64,000 bases of DNA from Micrasema longulum (lineage: Eukaryota; Arthropoda; Insecta; Trichoptera; Brachycentridae). A program made the translations under genes and the position numbers. The DNA lies in assembly GCA_022494885.1 (NCBI GenBank), contig JAGVSM010003677.1:186001-250000 (forward strand). Reading direction: 5' to 3'. Positions 23,530 through 34,100 of this stretch are shown here, in pieces (position 1 is the stretch's first letter; each line of letters opens with the position of its first letter). The notes under the pieces were generated by a model. The model was not told the DNA's origin. It was given only the letters and a program-made list of their open reading frames with translations, and ran no database searches.

Positions 23530-24000
23530 ACTGGAAAAGAAATCAAAAGCAATGTCCCAGAACTGCCTTATGTACAAGGGAATACAATTATTTGAGGAAA
23601 TGACAGAAAAAATAAAAAATTAAATAAATGTAATTATATATTAGGTAATATATAGTGTAAATAGTGAATATAATTAATGAAAATGTACATATGAAACAGT
23701 GAATATTATAAATTAGGATATTAAGTGTATAATAGTGATAAATAATGTTAGAATAAGTATAGATGTAAATATTGTGTTGTAAATATATATTAGACTATGT
23801 TAATCATAGAACTAAATAAAATAAATAATAATAATATCCATCTCACTTGAACGCAATCAGAATCGTATTTCGCTCTCGCCCCCTCTCAAAGATACGAATT
23901 AATTTACGAAACGAATTAATTACAGAATAAGGCCACTGTTTATTTATGAATATCATAAACTTGTTAAATCCACACGTCCATAGTCCTTTTTCGATTGTTT
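23530..24000. other. Unannotated AT-rich stretch
   Basis: No gene recognised. Very AT-rich, ending in (AAT)n at about 23810-23835. Confidence 0.3.
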
Positions 24001-24009
24001 CCGAATTGT

Positions 24010-24270
24010 TTTCTCACGTAGTTTGTGTTGAAAGCGGGGCTTTATCCCGTACTAGAGTCGCTTACTCGTGCACGCGATTGCTTGGCGCGCGTTGAATGAA
24101 ACTGGCCCGGGCGTTCAACGGGTTAATCAACTGGGCGAGCGACCTCCCGCCGCCGTATAGAGCAGTCTGCCTCCCCTAGGCTTCACCCTCCCTAGACTCT
24201 CACTTTAGCCGGGGTGAAATCGCGAGTGACCTCCCCCGACATCTGGGTCGGGATCTGTGACGAGAGCTTC
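24010..24270. other. GC- and CpG-rich block
   Basis: An abrupt GC-rich block ('actggcccgggcgttcaac', 'gcgacctcccgccgccg'). The phrase 'gcgagtgacctcccccgac' near its end partly repeats 'gcgagcgacctcccgcc' within it. No coding frame recognised. It could be a promoter or the GC-rich part of an unidentified element. Confidence 0.3.
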
Positions 24271-24369
24271 GTGTTCATTACTGAATTGCAGCTATATCGA
24301 TTTCTCCACGAGATTTTACTTTATTGCCATATCCAAATTGATTACAACTCACTATGGAAAACATTTAAT

Positions 24370-24560
24370 GAAAACAAATATGGAATCTAGGTATTCACAG
24401 GGCTTATGACCCGTCATTGGCTGGTTGAAATGGCCACTTTACACATTGCGTAACATTTACCATTCTGCGTGTATTTAAACATCCCCATTTCCTTTACTCT
24501 TCCGAAATCCAGCCTGCTTACAAAAAATTGACATACTCGTAACATTGTTGACTAAACTAA
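24370..24560 (-). repeat. Dispersed repeat family R4, copy 2
   Basis: Inverted relative to copy 1: 'cacagggcttatgacccgtc', 'ggctggttgaaatggccact' and 'aaatccagcctg'. Confidence 0.6.
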
Positions 24561-24659
24561 CTGATATAAAAAGAAGCATGAAAATTGGAAAGTTTAAATA
24601 AGTTGCAACAAAATTAGAGTTTAATAACTCCCTAGTGAGTAAAATCCAGCCTGTCTACA

Positions 24660-25140
24660 AACATTTGGACATAATAATAAATCTTTATTAACCATAATTA
24701 TGTATAATTTTTATGTGACAACATTTACAATAACAGTATTATGTGGAAGCCTCTAATTGGACTTTATGATATGTATTTATGGTATAATTGATTCTTATAA
24801 ATGTATAAATGTCTGTTGGCTTTCCAATGAAATAAAATAATAATAAAAAATAATAATATACAATTTCATGTATACAAAAATAATAACAAGGGTATACATA
24901 GTTAAATGGCGTACTTATTACCACTAGCAATTTCTTACAGTATAACCAAAACTAAATAAAAATACGATAATAAAAATTAATTTAAATAAGTAAAAATTAA
25001 AAAAATATCTAATCAAATAATTAAAAAAGTTTAGAAAACACAAACAGTTAAAAGATTATGGTGTTTATTGCTTATATAAAAATTGAAAAGTGTAAATTTG
25101 TTGCAACGAAGTTAGATTACATCTTAATAACTCCCTAAAG
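24660..25140. other. Unannotated AT-rich stretch
   Basis: No gene recognised. Confidence 0.3.
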
Positions 25141-25370
25141 AGTAAATCCAGCTTATCTGATATGAATCTCACCTGCATCAATGAAGGTTTCAGCTCTTTT
25201 ACTTCACAAAAGTCAACAGATGGAAGTTTAAAGGCATATGGATGTTTAATGATAGGTGCCGTGGCGCAGTTGGTTATACGGCGAGCTGTAAAAAAGTGGC
25301 CACTTAAATCAGCCAATGACGGTCATAAGCCCTGTAAATGTCTAGACTTCCATATTCACTTTTCAAAAAA
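25140..25370 (+). repeat. Dispersed repeat family R4, copy 3
   Basis: 'tcacaaaagtcaacagatgg', 'aagtggccacttaaatcagc' and 'cataagccctgtaaatgtc' are present. An extra 'gccgtggcgcagttggttat' at about 25258 looks like a tRNA A-box and is not seen in the other copies; no B-box follows. Confidence 0.6.
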
Positions 25371-25424
25371 AAAATCCCTGCCAGTTAGAAGAACTTTAGA
25401 TCTTAATAACCACCTGTATTCCTG

Positions 25425-25995
25425 GACAACAACAATTTAACGGTAACTGCAAAAGTCAAGTATCTAGGGCACATACTGACTGATGATTGTAAAGATGAAC
25501 AGGACATAGAGAGACAGAGAAGAGCCATCAATGTCAGGGCCTCTATGCTAGCCAGAGGCTTCTTTCAGTGCAGTGACGAAGTTAAGAAAACCATCTTTAC
25601 TTTATTTGACGTCCATGTATACAGCGGAACTATGGAACAATTATACGCAAGCAGCATGGAATAAATTAAGGGTCACGTATTATAATTCACACAGGCAATT
25701 ATTCGGACTGCCTAGGCACTACAGTTCCTCCGAAATGTTTACAGCTGGACGGGTAAACACCTTCTCTGCCCTACTTCGCCAAAGAGCCTGGAGCCTATGG
25801 GAACCCCTGCAAAGCTCTAATAACGCGCTTCTCCAAGCCACTGCAGGGTGGATCCATTCACCGTTGTTCGAGCGATAGCGGGATATGCTACGACCACCAT
25901 AAGTGCTTCACATATAAAATTTTGTTTTATGTTTATATGGTAGAATTGGCTCTGCACTATGTAGCCATTTTACTGGAATAAAATAAAAAATAGGG
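25425..25995 (+). mobile_element. LINE reverse transcriptase C-terminus (CR1/L2-like)
   Basis: Broken + strand frames encode 'KVKYLGHILTDDCKDEQDIE' and 'RASMLARGFFQCSDEVKK', then in another frame 'SMYTAELWNNYTQAAW', 'RQLFGLPRHYSSSEMF' and 'AGRVNTFSALLRQ'. This is the post-catalytic region of an insect LINE RT (YLGxxL...LxxLPRxxSASExF). One frameshift splits it near 25570. The 3' end is AT-rich at about 25985. Confidence 0.75.
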
Positions 25996-25999
25996 GGTG

Positions 26000-26660
26000 A
26001 AATCCATCCTGTCTACAAACATTTCAACATACTCAAAACATTATCGCCGTATCTTTCGTTTACATAAGTAGCGACAACGAAAATATTGCTATCATTTGTC
26101 TCGGACACCACCGCGGTTCTTTATGTAAGAATGTCTCAAAGATTTATACCCTCCAACCAGATTCAAGATTATGTTTTGGAGCTTATTTAAAAACTTGATT
26201 TTCTAACAGCTTTGACAAACACTTGTTTATGCGTATAATTTATAGTTATAATTAATGTTTAGACTTAACATGACGTTTGTATTACTAAACCACATTAAAC
26301 GATGGAATGCGGATGGTTTGATTAAAAAATACTGGCAATGTATTGGACAAAACGCGAAGATTTTTAGTTAAAATGGAATTTTTGATCACAGAAACCAGCT
26401 CAGTTAAAATAATACACGTACAGTCCATCCAACTCTAGGATAAAATTTGCTTGTGTTTGTGTAACAGAAAGTTTTGAAATAAAACATTCAAATGTCCTTA
26501 TGAGTAGGTGCCTACACAAGCGAAAAATGTTTGTTAACTTTGTACATATTAAAATAGGCTATTAAACATCCAAACGCACTGTACACGTTTATGCAGTTCG
26601 ACTACATTTGTGAAATAAAAATACATTTATCTATAAATTTATTTCTAACTTAAATTTCAA
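26000..26660. other. Unannotated AT-rich stretch
   Basis: No gene recognised. A 'catcctgtctacaaacattt' phrase at about 26008 is shared with the flanks of R4 copies. Confidence 0.3.
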
Positions 26661-26667
26661 ATGTTAA

Positions 26668-27003
26668 TAGGGTCTAGGCTTTCAACCACCCATGCGATCT
26701 GTAGTTGCAGGATATGTTGTAACCTGCATTTTATCTGTATACTTTTTATTTGTAAAATCTTAATAGGGTTTAGATTTTCAACCACCCATGTGCTCTGTGG
26801 TTGCAGGACATGTAATCTGCATTATATCTGTAAACTTTTTATTTGTAAAATCTAAATAGGGTCTAGATTTTCAACCACCCATGCGCTCTGTAGTTGCAGG
26901 ATATGTTGTAATCTGCATTAGATATGTAAACTATTTATTTGTAAAATCTAAATGGGGGCTAGATTTCTAACCGTCCATGCGTTCTGTAGCTGCAAGACGT
27001 GTT
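26668..27003. repeat. Minisatellite, about 96-bp unit, 3.5 copies
   Basis: Units start at about 26670, 26766, 26859 and 26955. Shared boxes are 'aatagggtctaga', 'ttcaaccacccatgcg' and 'ctgtagttgcagga'. The last unit is partial. Single related units lie at 27240-27300 (+) and 36110-36240 (-). Confidence 0.85.
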
Positions 27004-27239
27004 TATACGATTATGATTCATATAATTAATTTTTTATTTTATTTTATTCATTTCATTAGTGTACACGGCACAAATGTCTTTTATAAACATATACACATTG
27101 AACATAACATAATTGTAGTGCTTTCACACTTATAGATTACGCAGACAGGGTATAGTCTAAGCTTATAACCGAGTTGTGTATTCTGTAAGTTGTTGTAATA
27201 CAGCCCCTATACATCATTGAAAAAAACTGTAATTTGAAA

Positions 27240-27303
27240 CGGGAAACTAAAATCCCAACCGCCTATGCGCTCTGTAACTGCAAGACGTGTTGGGATGTTT
27301 ATT
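27240..27303 (+). repeat. Isolated unit of the 96-bp repeat
   Basis: 'gcctatgcgctctgtaactg' and 'caagacgtgttgggatg' match the core of the minisatellite unit. Confidence 0.6.
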
Positions 27304-27540
27304 TTACAGCACTCTCGAGGTGATTTTCACAAAAATAGCGTATAAAATATCCCTAATAACTTTTTTATAATGATATTCGTTCCGCAAACATTCAAGGTCA
27401 TTGCAAATGGTAGTCACACCTTCGGTCGCATCGCAAGCCAAATGTCGTGGTTTACGATCACACGTCACGGCATACGCGGTGAGTAGATGAGTAGCAATAA
27501 TTGTAATAAGTGCCGCCGCCGCCCTCATGAGCGATACCAT
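27304..27540 (-). CDS. Candidate small secreted protein
   Basis: A 78-codon - strand frame begins 'MVSLMRAAAALITIIATHLL' and continues 'TAYAVTCDRKPRHLACD'. This is a good signal peptide (short basic start, long hydrophobic core, AYA before the cleavage point). The mature part has four cysteines (VTC, LAC, TIC, LEC). A second Met at residue 5 is an alternative start. The last third is AT-rich and less convincing, and a donor-like aag|gtgtga at 27419 could end a first exon after 'CDATE'. The DNA upstream of the ATG is unique-looking. No family recognised; it could also be a chance frame. Confidence 0.4.
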   Translation of the reverse strand: MVSLMRAAAALITIIATHLLTAYAVTCDRKPRHLACDATEGVTTICNDLECLRNEYHYKKVIRDILYAIFVKITSRVL

Positions 27541-28445
27541 ATCAGGGAGTAATGAGAACCAGCACTAAACGGGCCCACATGCGCTGATGACTATCGCCGG
27601 ACATAGAGAATTTCCGCCTACAAAACTGCCGTACGCCTTACCCTCCGCGAAACTTGACGACTAATTACTGTTGAATGCATAACGGGAGCGCCAATCGACA
27701 CGAACAGTTATTCAACCACCGCAAGGGTAAATACCCGTGACGCGACATGCGATCTTCCCTTATTTCCTTTCTGATTACGAAATCTCAGCGAACGATAAAA
27801 AGGTTCCCGTTCGTAATGATAACGATTGATGGACACCTATATTGGCTTCTATGGTTGATTTGATTGAAATCACTATCGACATTCGTCGATTCTAAGAGAG
27901 CTCAATATAATCAAATACCCCCAAACAAGCCTTTCTTTAGCCTCTACCCGTTACGTCGCTTCTTAATTCTGAAAAATATCAGATTCAGACTGTTTTGATC
28001 TCTGTTTAGTACCTCGAATCACCCGCGAAAAACATTTCCCAACAAGGGGTCACGTGTCATTAATTGTTAGTCTTTCGAAACTGCATAATTGTCATCTTAC
28101 TATTGTCTGTTTGAATTCCTTATTGCAGTCTTTGTGGAACTTCATTGTTAGATCATAGAAAGGAGTTCAGTCGTGATGTAGCGAATTGCGCCATCAGAAA
28201 TGCACAATGCTTAACTGTTCTACAAGGTGGGCATGCTATTTGCTGTAGTTTTTCTGTAAATTTAAATAATATGTTGGTTTATTTTTATTGCTGTCATATA
28301 TTTTCCACGATATTACTTTCTTTTGTTTGTTGGGGATTATTTTTGCAACTCGATTATTTATGAGACTTTTGATTCCGAATAATTGTCATAGATAGACCTC
28401 TCCCCGTCTTACGTTTCATCTAATCTTGCCCCTTCCCTTCCTACT
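27541..28445. other. Unannotated stretch, possible upstream region of the 27.4-kb frame
   Basis: Richer in CpG than its surroundings up to about 27830 and free of repeats shared with the window. It could hold the promoter and 5' UTR of the - strand candidate; no specific element assigned. Confidence 0.3.
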
Positions 28446-28449
28446 GTAC

Positions 28450-29030
28450 CCTGTAGCTCAATCACAAATAACTATCGACGTGCTTAAAAACATGCTAATC
28501 ATCTGAGCGATCACAATGAACAATAATGAACATGCTTAAGTTATCGCAGTCATAAGTCAACGCGTATGTAATCTCTATTTCTACGCTCGTGTCGGTTTGT
28601 TTTTTGTTTTCCTCGTAAATAAATACAGTTCATTGGCGAAAAATCGGCGTTTGCTATAAAAAATAATATAATACATTGCATTTGCACAATAGTAAGGAGT
28701 ATCTAATACAAAAAAGTGAAAATTAAATTAAAATTCATATGGCGACTGCTTTTCTTGACATTTGGCTTGCCATCCGCCGGCTAAATGCAATAAATAGCAT
28801 GATAAATAATAAATAAAAAAACTAAAAATAGCAGTTTTGGAATATTTTCCATATTTGCGCAGCAGGATTATACGTCACGATACTTAAATATTTTGACATT
28901 CAATATTAGGTGTTCACTGTGATCATTTGTGATTCCATTGTGATCACGAATACGATAAACAACCATGGTGAGAAATCGTTATCACTTCGCTTATTAGCAC
29001 GTCGATAGTTATTTGTGATTGAGCTACTGG
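28450..29030. mobile_element. TIR element with 33-bp perfect inverted ends
   Basis: The left end (28453-28484) 'gtagctcaatcacaaataac' plus 'tatcgacgtgct' is repeated exactly inverted at 28997-29028. The interior repeats 'gatcac' boxes. There is no transposase frame. Non-autonomous DNA transposon of unassigned superfamily; 'tagctcaatcacaa' also occurs at about 40637. Confidence 0.8.
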
Positions 29031-29034
29031 CAAA

Positions 29035-29450
29035 CTTTCGAATGTTATCTATCCACCCATATTCGTCTTCACCCAAAATGCCGTATTACCCGACAGATAA
29101 AGTGTGTTAATTATATAAAGCATTTATTTATATAAATCGACGTTACCAAAAACAGTAAATAAGAATTTGTACTACTTCGTTGTGTCCACCCTATATGATT
29201 AGACTATAAATTTGTAATTCTGTAGCAATCGTTCAGTTAATAATGCCCGATGCAGTCTTGGTAGTTCGCAATTCACCGTCCGCGTCCGTTGCACCAAAAC
29301 TTGCAACCGTGTCGCATAACCTTTTATTAGTTTGATTACGGTGATTTGTTTGCAATGTTTAATCGGTCTATATTTCGGATTATTTTATCCTACTTATTAT
29401 TTATTACTATTATTATTTGATTTCTTTCTCGCTGTTCATAATACAATCGA
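29035..29450. other. Unannotated AT-rich stretch
   Basis: No gene recognised. Confidence 0.3.
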
Positions 29451-29452
29451 AA

Positions 29453-30052
29453 TGAGGAAGTTCAGTGTTTTTTTTTTGTTTAATATACCTACTATCAAAC
29501 AAACTAAGCCAAAATTTAAAAAAAAATGTGTGTCGTATTATCAGCGTTATGATTTTTTTAAAGTTTTCTGACTTTGAAATTACTCCGTCTGTGACGTCAC
29601 AAGTTCTATTCGGTGAGTTCTGCTGATTTGTGAATTGGCTTTCCGTAAACCGGAAATCTATCACAACACTGTCATTGGTTTTTAATAAAAATATTTTTAA
29701 GAAATATTAGCGTTTTTATGATTTACCCAATTATTTTATTTTGAGGGCCATTTTCAACGAGTTGTAAATAACTCACTATTATAAAATGGGAATCAAGTTG
29801 GGGTAGAGTGGGATTCGAACCACGGACCTTTGAGCCGTGAGTCCGGGACACTAGCCACGGGACCACAACCCGATTCAAAAGTTGATTTGGAAGAACTAGT
29901 GACATCGTTCAAAGTGGTTCGTTTTTAATGAAAAAAAATCATATATTTTTACGTTTTCAAAAAACGCCGTACAATTCAATGCTCTATTTTTTACCGTGAA
30001 TAAGAAAACCTTTTTTTAAATCCAATTTCTCGTAGTACTGGACTTTTTCATT
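29453..30052. mobile_element. MITE family M1, copy A, split by a SINE
   Basis: The left end 'tgaggaagttcagtg' and right end 'actggactttttcat' are inverted. Internal boxes 'ttatcagcgttatgattttt', 'gtgacgtcacaagttct' and 'ccgtacaattcaatgctct' are shared with copies at 36899, 45705, 46693 and 51380. A SINE (29695-29878) interrupts it. Confidence 0.75.
29695..29878 (-). mobile_element. tRNA-derived SINE, family S1
   Basis: On the - strand: head 'cgggttgtggtcccgtggct', B-box 'ggttcgaatcccactctacc', body 'cttgattcccattttataat'. It sits inside MITE copy A, so it inserted after the MITE. Confidence 0.75.
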
Positions 30053-31007
30053 CCGTTAAGTACACAAAAATTGTTGTAAAATATACATTTTCAATACCGA
30101 ATAAGTATTATGTTACAATGAAACGTTTGATAATAATATTATGGATATCTGCGGTTTTATACTGGTGCTTTCTTTTATAGATGGGTTCATCGACTAACAT
30201 GCGGGTTTTTAAATACTCGACCAATCGGGTTCAGTGTAATGCAAAGGGTTATAAATTATAACAAGCGACATAACTTTGTAATAATTATTACAGTTTCTGT
30301 TTTTATGGCTGTCTCGTTACTTCTGTGTGAATAAATTCAAATTCACCTTAAGTCACTTTATGAATTATTTGTTGCGTGTCATAATGAGCACCTTATTTTT
30401 TATGATGCGGGCTGCAATAATTCCCTTTCGACTTTCTAAAACTACTTGCGGGGGTGCGTCCATCTTATTAGCGCGTGGTCGTGCACCTTACCAGTTTTCA
30501 CCTGTTCGCCTCTTATTTCGGACTGAGGGAAATGACAGGTGCCCGTCAGGTGTTATCTTGTGCTCAGCCGGCCGGCACATGGCACTCCCGACTTCCGCTA
30601 CCTCCTACCCGCTATATATGTATTACCTCGAAAACATTCGTCGCATTTTCCCGATCGTTTTGATCCTATAACCAATTAATTTTAATCTTTTCGATCCGTC
30701 CAATTTAAGAACAATTTTTTGTGCGGATGTATGATACGAAACGTGAAAATACATTTGTCGAAATAATTGGGAAAAGTGTATCGTTATTTTAGCAAGTACC
30801 TTAACTTATCGTAAACGGCATGATATATATTTTTTTTTTAAGTAAGTGGAATGCACCTCTGCCAAAATAAGTATTGCTAATTTGAAACTGTGTAAAATGC
30901 GTCTAAATTTTCTAATCAAATTAATGCATAGTGAAGAGCCACAAAAATGGAGATATCAAAATGCAGCTTCGAAGGTGTTCGGTTCAGGTTATTGTTACAT
31001 TGTTTAG
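30053..31007. other. Region upstream of the first resolved Utx exon
   Basis: Probably intronic. It ends in the acceptor 'ttgttacattgtttag'. The GC-richer patch 30450-30620 is open in two frames but resembles no Utx sequence. Confidence 0.35.
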
Positions 31008-31183
31008 GGCTATCAAGGCGCTGCAGCAGCTGCTGTATTGCTGGCCAGGCTTCGGGAGGGCAGCGGAGGTCCAGCTCAAGTTGGGGCTCATGTACAAGGC
31101 CTTGGGACACTGGAGACCGGCGGCCAAATACCTGCAGCTGGCGCTCAACGACAACTCCGAGACGTCGTTCACCAAATTGGACG
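31008..31183 (+). CDS. Utx: Utx exon a (TPR)
   Basis: The first base completes a Trp codon split by the upstream intron. It reads '[12 protein letters not shown]' then '[16 protein letters not shown]' and 'AAKYLQLAL', equivalent to the FQWAIKAF...RLGLMFK region of animal UTX. Acceptor tgtttag, donor acg|gtgcgg (phase 1 out). Confidence 0.92.
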
Positions 31184-34100
31184 GTGCGGGACACTGATTA
31201 CTGCATAACACGCATTCACATCTGTTCTAATATCATGATCAGGGCTGGTATTCCAAACGCTCTCGCGGCCGTATTATCTCGTGTATTTACATACAAAATA
31301 CACGAGAAAACTGTTTTGTCGCACCGCGAGAGCGGTTCAGAATAGCACCCCAGTTTTTCAAAAAATTATACAAAAAATAACTTATCTTATTTTTTGTTTT
31401 GTACACCATTTTGTGAAAAGGGCCTAAATTATATTGTTATTGTATTTGTTACAATCAATATACTGTAAAGATTCCGCAAACAAAGCTTCGTAAAATTTCA
31501 ATTTAAAATAAACGTAAAAATTTAATTTATTTGTTTATACTTTTACATTGTTAGTATTCTTTTTTTTTATACAGAATAATGTCTCACTGGGGTGTCTCGT
31601 GCCGAGGGAAACATTTTACAAAATGTGAAACATGCCTTAAATTAGTTATTTAACAAAGTTAAAATAATAATAATAAAACGTAATTAATCTAATTAACCTA
31701 ATTATCTTTAACATGATAAACAATATAAACTAAAATTTTTATCAATGAAAAACGATAAAAGCGCCATCTATGAATAGTTAGTTTCATATTTTCGTTTAGA
31801 ATCACGTTAATACGTTTAAATCAGCAATGTTCAAAATCATTAAATACCTGAATAATAATATGCAACTAACAACGTGTTTTTTTAGATTTCATGACATATT
31901 TTTTTTGTAAAATACACCTAAAAATACTATTAAACCAATCCAAATTATTTTTGTGTGGGATTCCCTTTATTTATGGCAAATAAACGTGTTTTAATTACTG
32001 AAATTCAGTATTTTTAACCCAGTTGAACTTAGTAGTAGTTTTGAATCGGGTTGTGGTCCCGTGGCTAGTGTCTCGGACCCACGGATCAAAGGTCCGTGGT
32101 TCGAATCCCACTCTACCCTAACTTGATTCCCATTTTCTAATAGTGAGTTATTTACAACTCGTTGAAAATGGCCCTCAAAATTAAATATTTGCGTAAATTA
32201 TAAGAACGCAAATATTTCTTTTAAAAAAAAAAACATATATTTAGCCTGTTTTTAATTAGAAATTATTTAGCCTGTTTTTAATGTTAGAGACGCCCCTTCT
32301 TTATTTACATTTAAGTCGAGATTGAAATGTCACTATCTAAAATATTTAAATTGTTCCTTTATCCTTCTTCTTTCCTTCCCATCCCCTCTCCTCTCTTCAT
32401 AGTGAGGTATTTTTTTATTTTTTTTATACATATATTTATTTTTGTTAATCTTTGCTTTTAATTTTTGTATAAAATTGTAAGATTCAATATGTCCATGTAT
32501 TTATAATTTTCTCAAACTGAACGGTTTGGGTAGGTAGGAAGAAATTGCCTTAAGACAATATGCCCGCCCTTATATGTATATTTATTGTATATGTATATAA
32601 AGTGTCAATAAATAAAAATAAATAAAATAAAACTCGTATACCTACCGAATCAGAAAACTAAATTAAAACATTAATATGGTAGAGTACGGATACGTATAAA
32701 AAAATCTGATGCCGCTAAATTTAAAAACTACAAATATATATGTTTAGTTTTACTTGCTAAGATTATCTCCTCAAGTGGCGAGTTTACTATCTTTGGCGTT
32801 GACTTGCAGCCGCTCACCGGCCTCGGGTAACCAGCGCCGTGTTGCGGTAGGTCGCGGCCATTTTCGCGTAATACGTTACCAACTGTGCTGTATTTCTCCA
32901 GCATTATTACGCAGTTTTTGTAACAACCGATTTGCGTAATTCTCGAACATTGTGTGTGCACTTAACAATCGCGGAAATCGCAACACACACGACGTTATGC
33001 ATTTGTTTTGTTACGCGGGAAAAAAAGATGCCGCGCCGTGTTTACAATCATTTTGATACTCCGCTCTATTTATTTTATTTTCTTTTCTTTTATTCAGGAA
33101 ACATACAGTACAGTTACAAAGTTTAATATTTTACACAATTAGACTTAATTCAATGGACTAGTGAAGTTTCCATATTATAAAGCAATTATATGTAAGGTTA
33201 ATTATGAAAGTATAAAAAAGAGAAGGAAAAAGAAAAACATAAATGAAAGTTGTTTAAAAATTAAAATTTAAGTGAAAGCTTTATCCATTCAATATTAAAT
33301 TTGATATTTACATACACTTCCTTGCCTTGCCGTCTATGGAAATAGCGAAATATTAGTTTTTTTACATTTTTAAAGTAATAAAGGTTTAGAAAATACTGTC
33401 CAGAAATTTATTTTTTTTTTGCTAATTATTAGCAGCATAAAAAATATTTTTAAATTTGTAATTTTGAATTTCCGCAAAGCCGGTCATTCCATTGGCCACG
33501 CCCCTAATACGTCATGATTCATGTTTATTTGTTCCTGCCCATTCAAATTTGTTCAGAATATTGACACGAATCTTGACCTCACAACTGTCAAGGCCAAACA
33601 TGTTGCGTTTTTTTAGCGACGTATTTTTTTTAAAAGTTCTTTTTTAAATTTATGTATGAAAACATTTTTCCACAATATCCATATTTATTTTGAAAATACA
33701 ATTAATCATTCAATATTCATTGCTAAACTTTTGACTGAGATGCATTAAATTTGAAAAACTCGGACCGCCAAACTCAACAATTTTCTTTCACGCATTCATT
33801 ACTCAAAATTGACAATTCAACATGACTTATATTTAAAAAAGAATTCTTGGAAATCCTGAATAATAATAAAGAATTGATAGAGCAAATCTCGCCCACATAT
33901 ACGCCCTCTTCCAATTTTATTTATTTGTTTTACGATATCGTATCCAGCACATTTTTACCGGTAGGACTCCTTTTACATAGATACAGATCGTAACATAAAA
34001 CATTCTGGAACATAGGTTCTCAAACTTGAATGAAAAATATCAGTCAATACATGAGAAAGTTTTTGGGACTAATTTTTGCAAAACCAGGATGAATGAATGA

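Noticed and set aside
26668..27003. CRISPR array
   Set aside because: Repeats are about 96-bp contiguous units without spacers, in a eukaryotic context; it is a minisatellite.
28940..28968. Utx exon with a strong donor (ccatg|gtgaga)
   Set aside because: No frame before it matches UTX and it lies inside a TIR element.
30327..30671. 114-codon frame as an upstream Utx exon
   Set aside because: Sequence does not resemble UTX and there is no suitable donor in phase with 31008.
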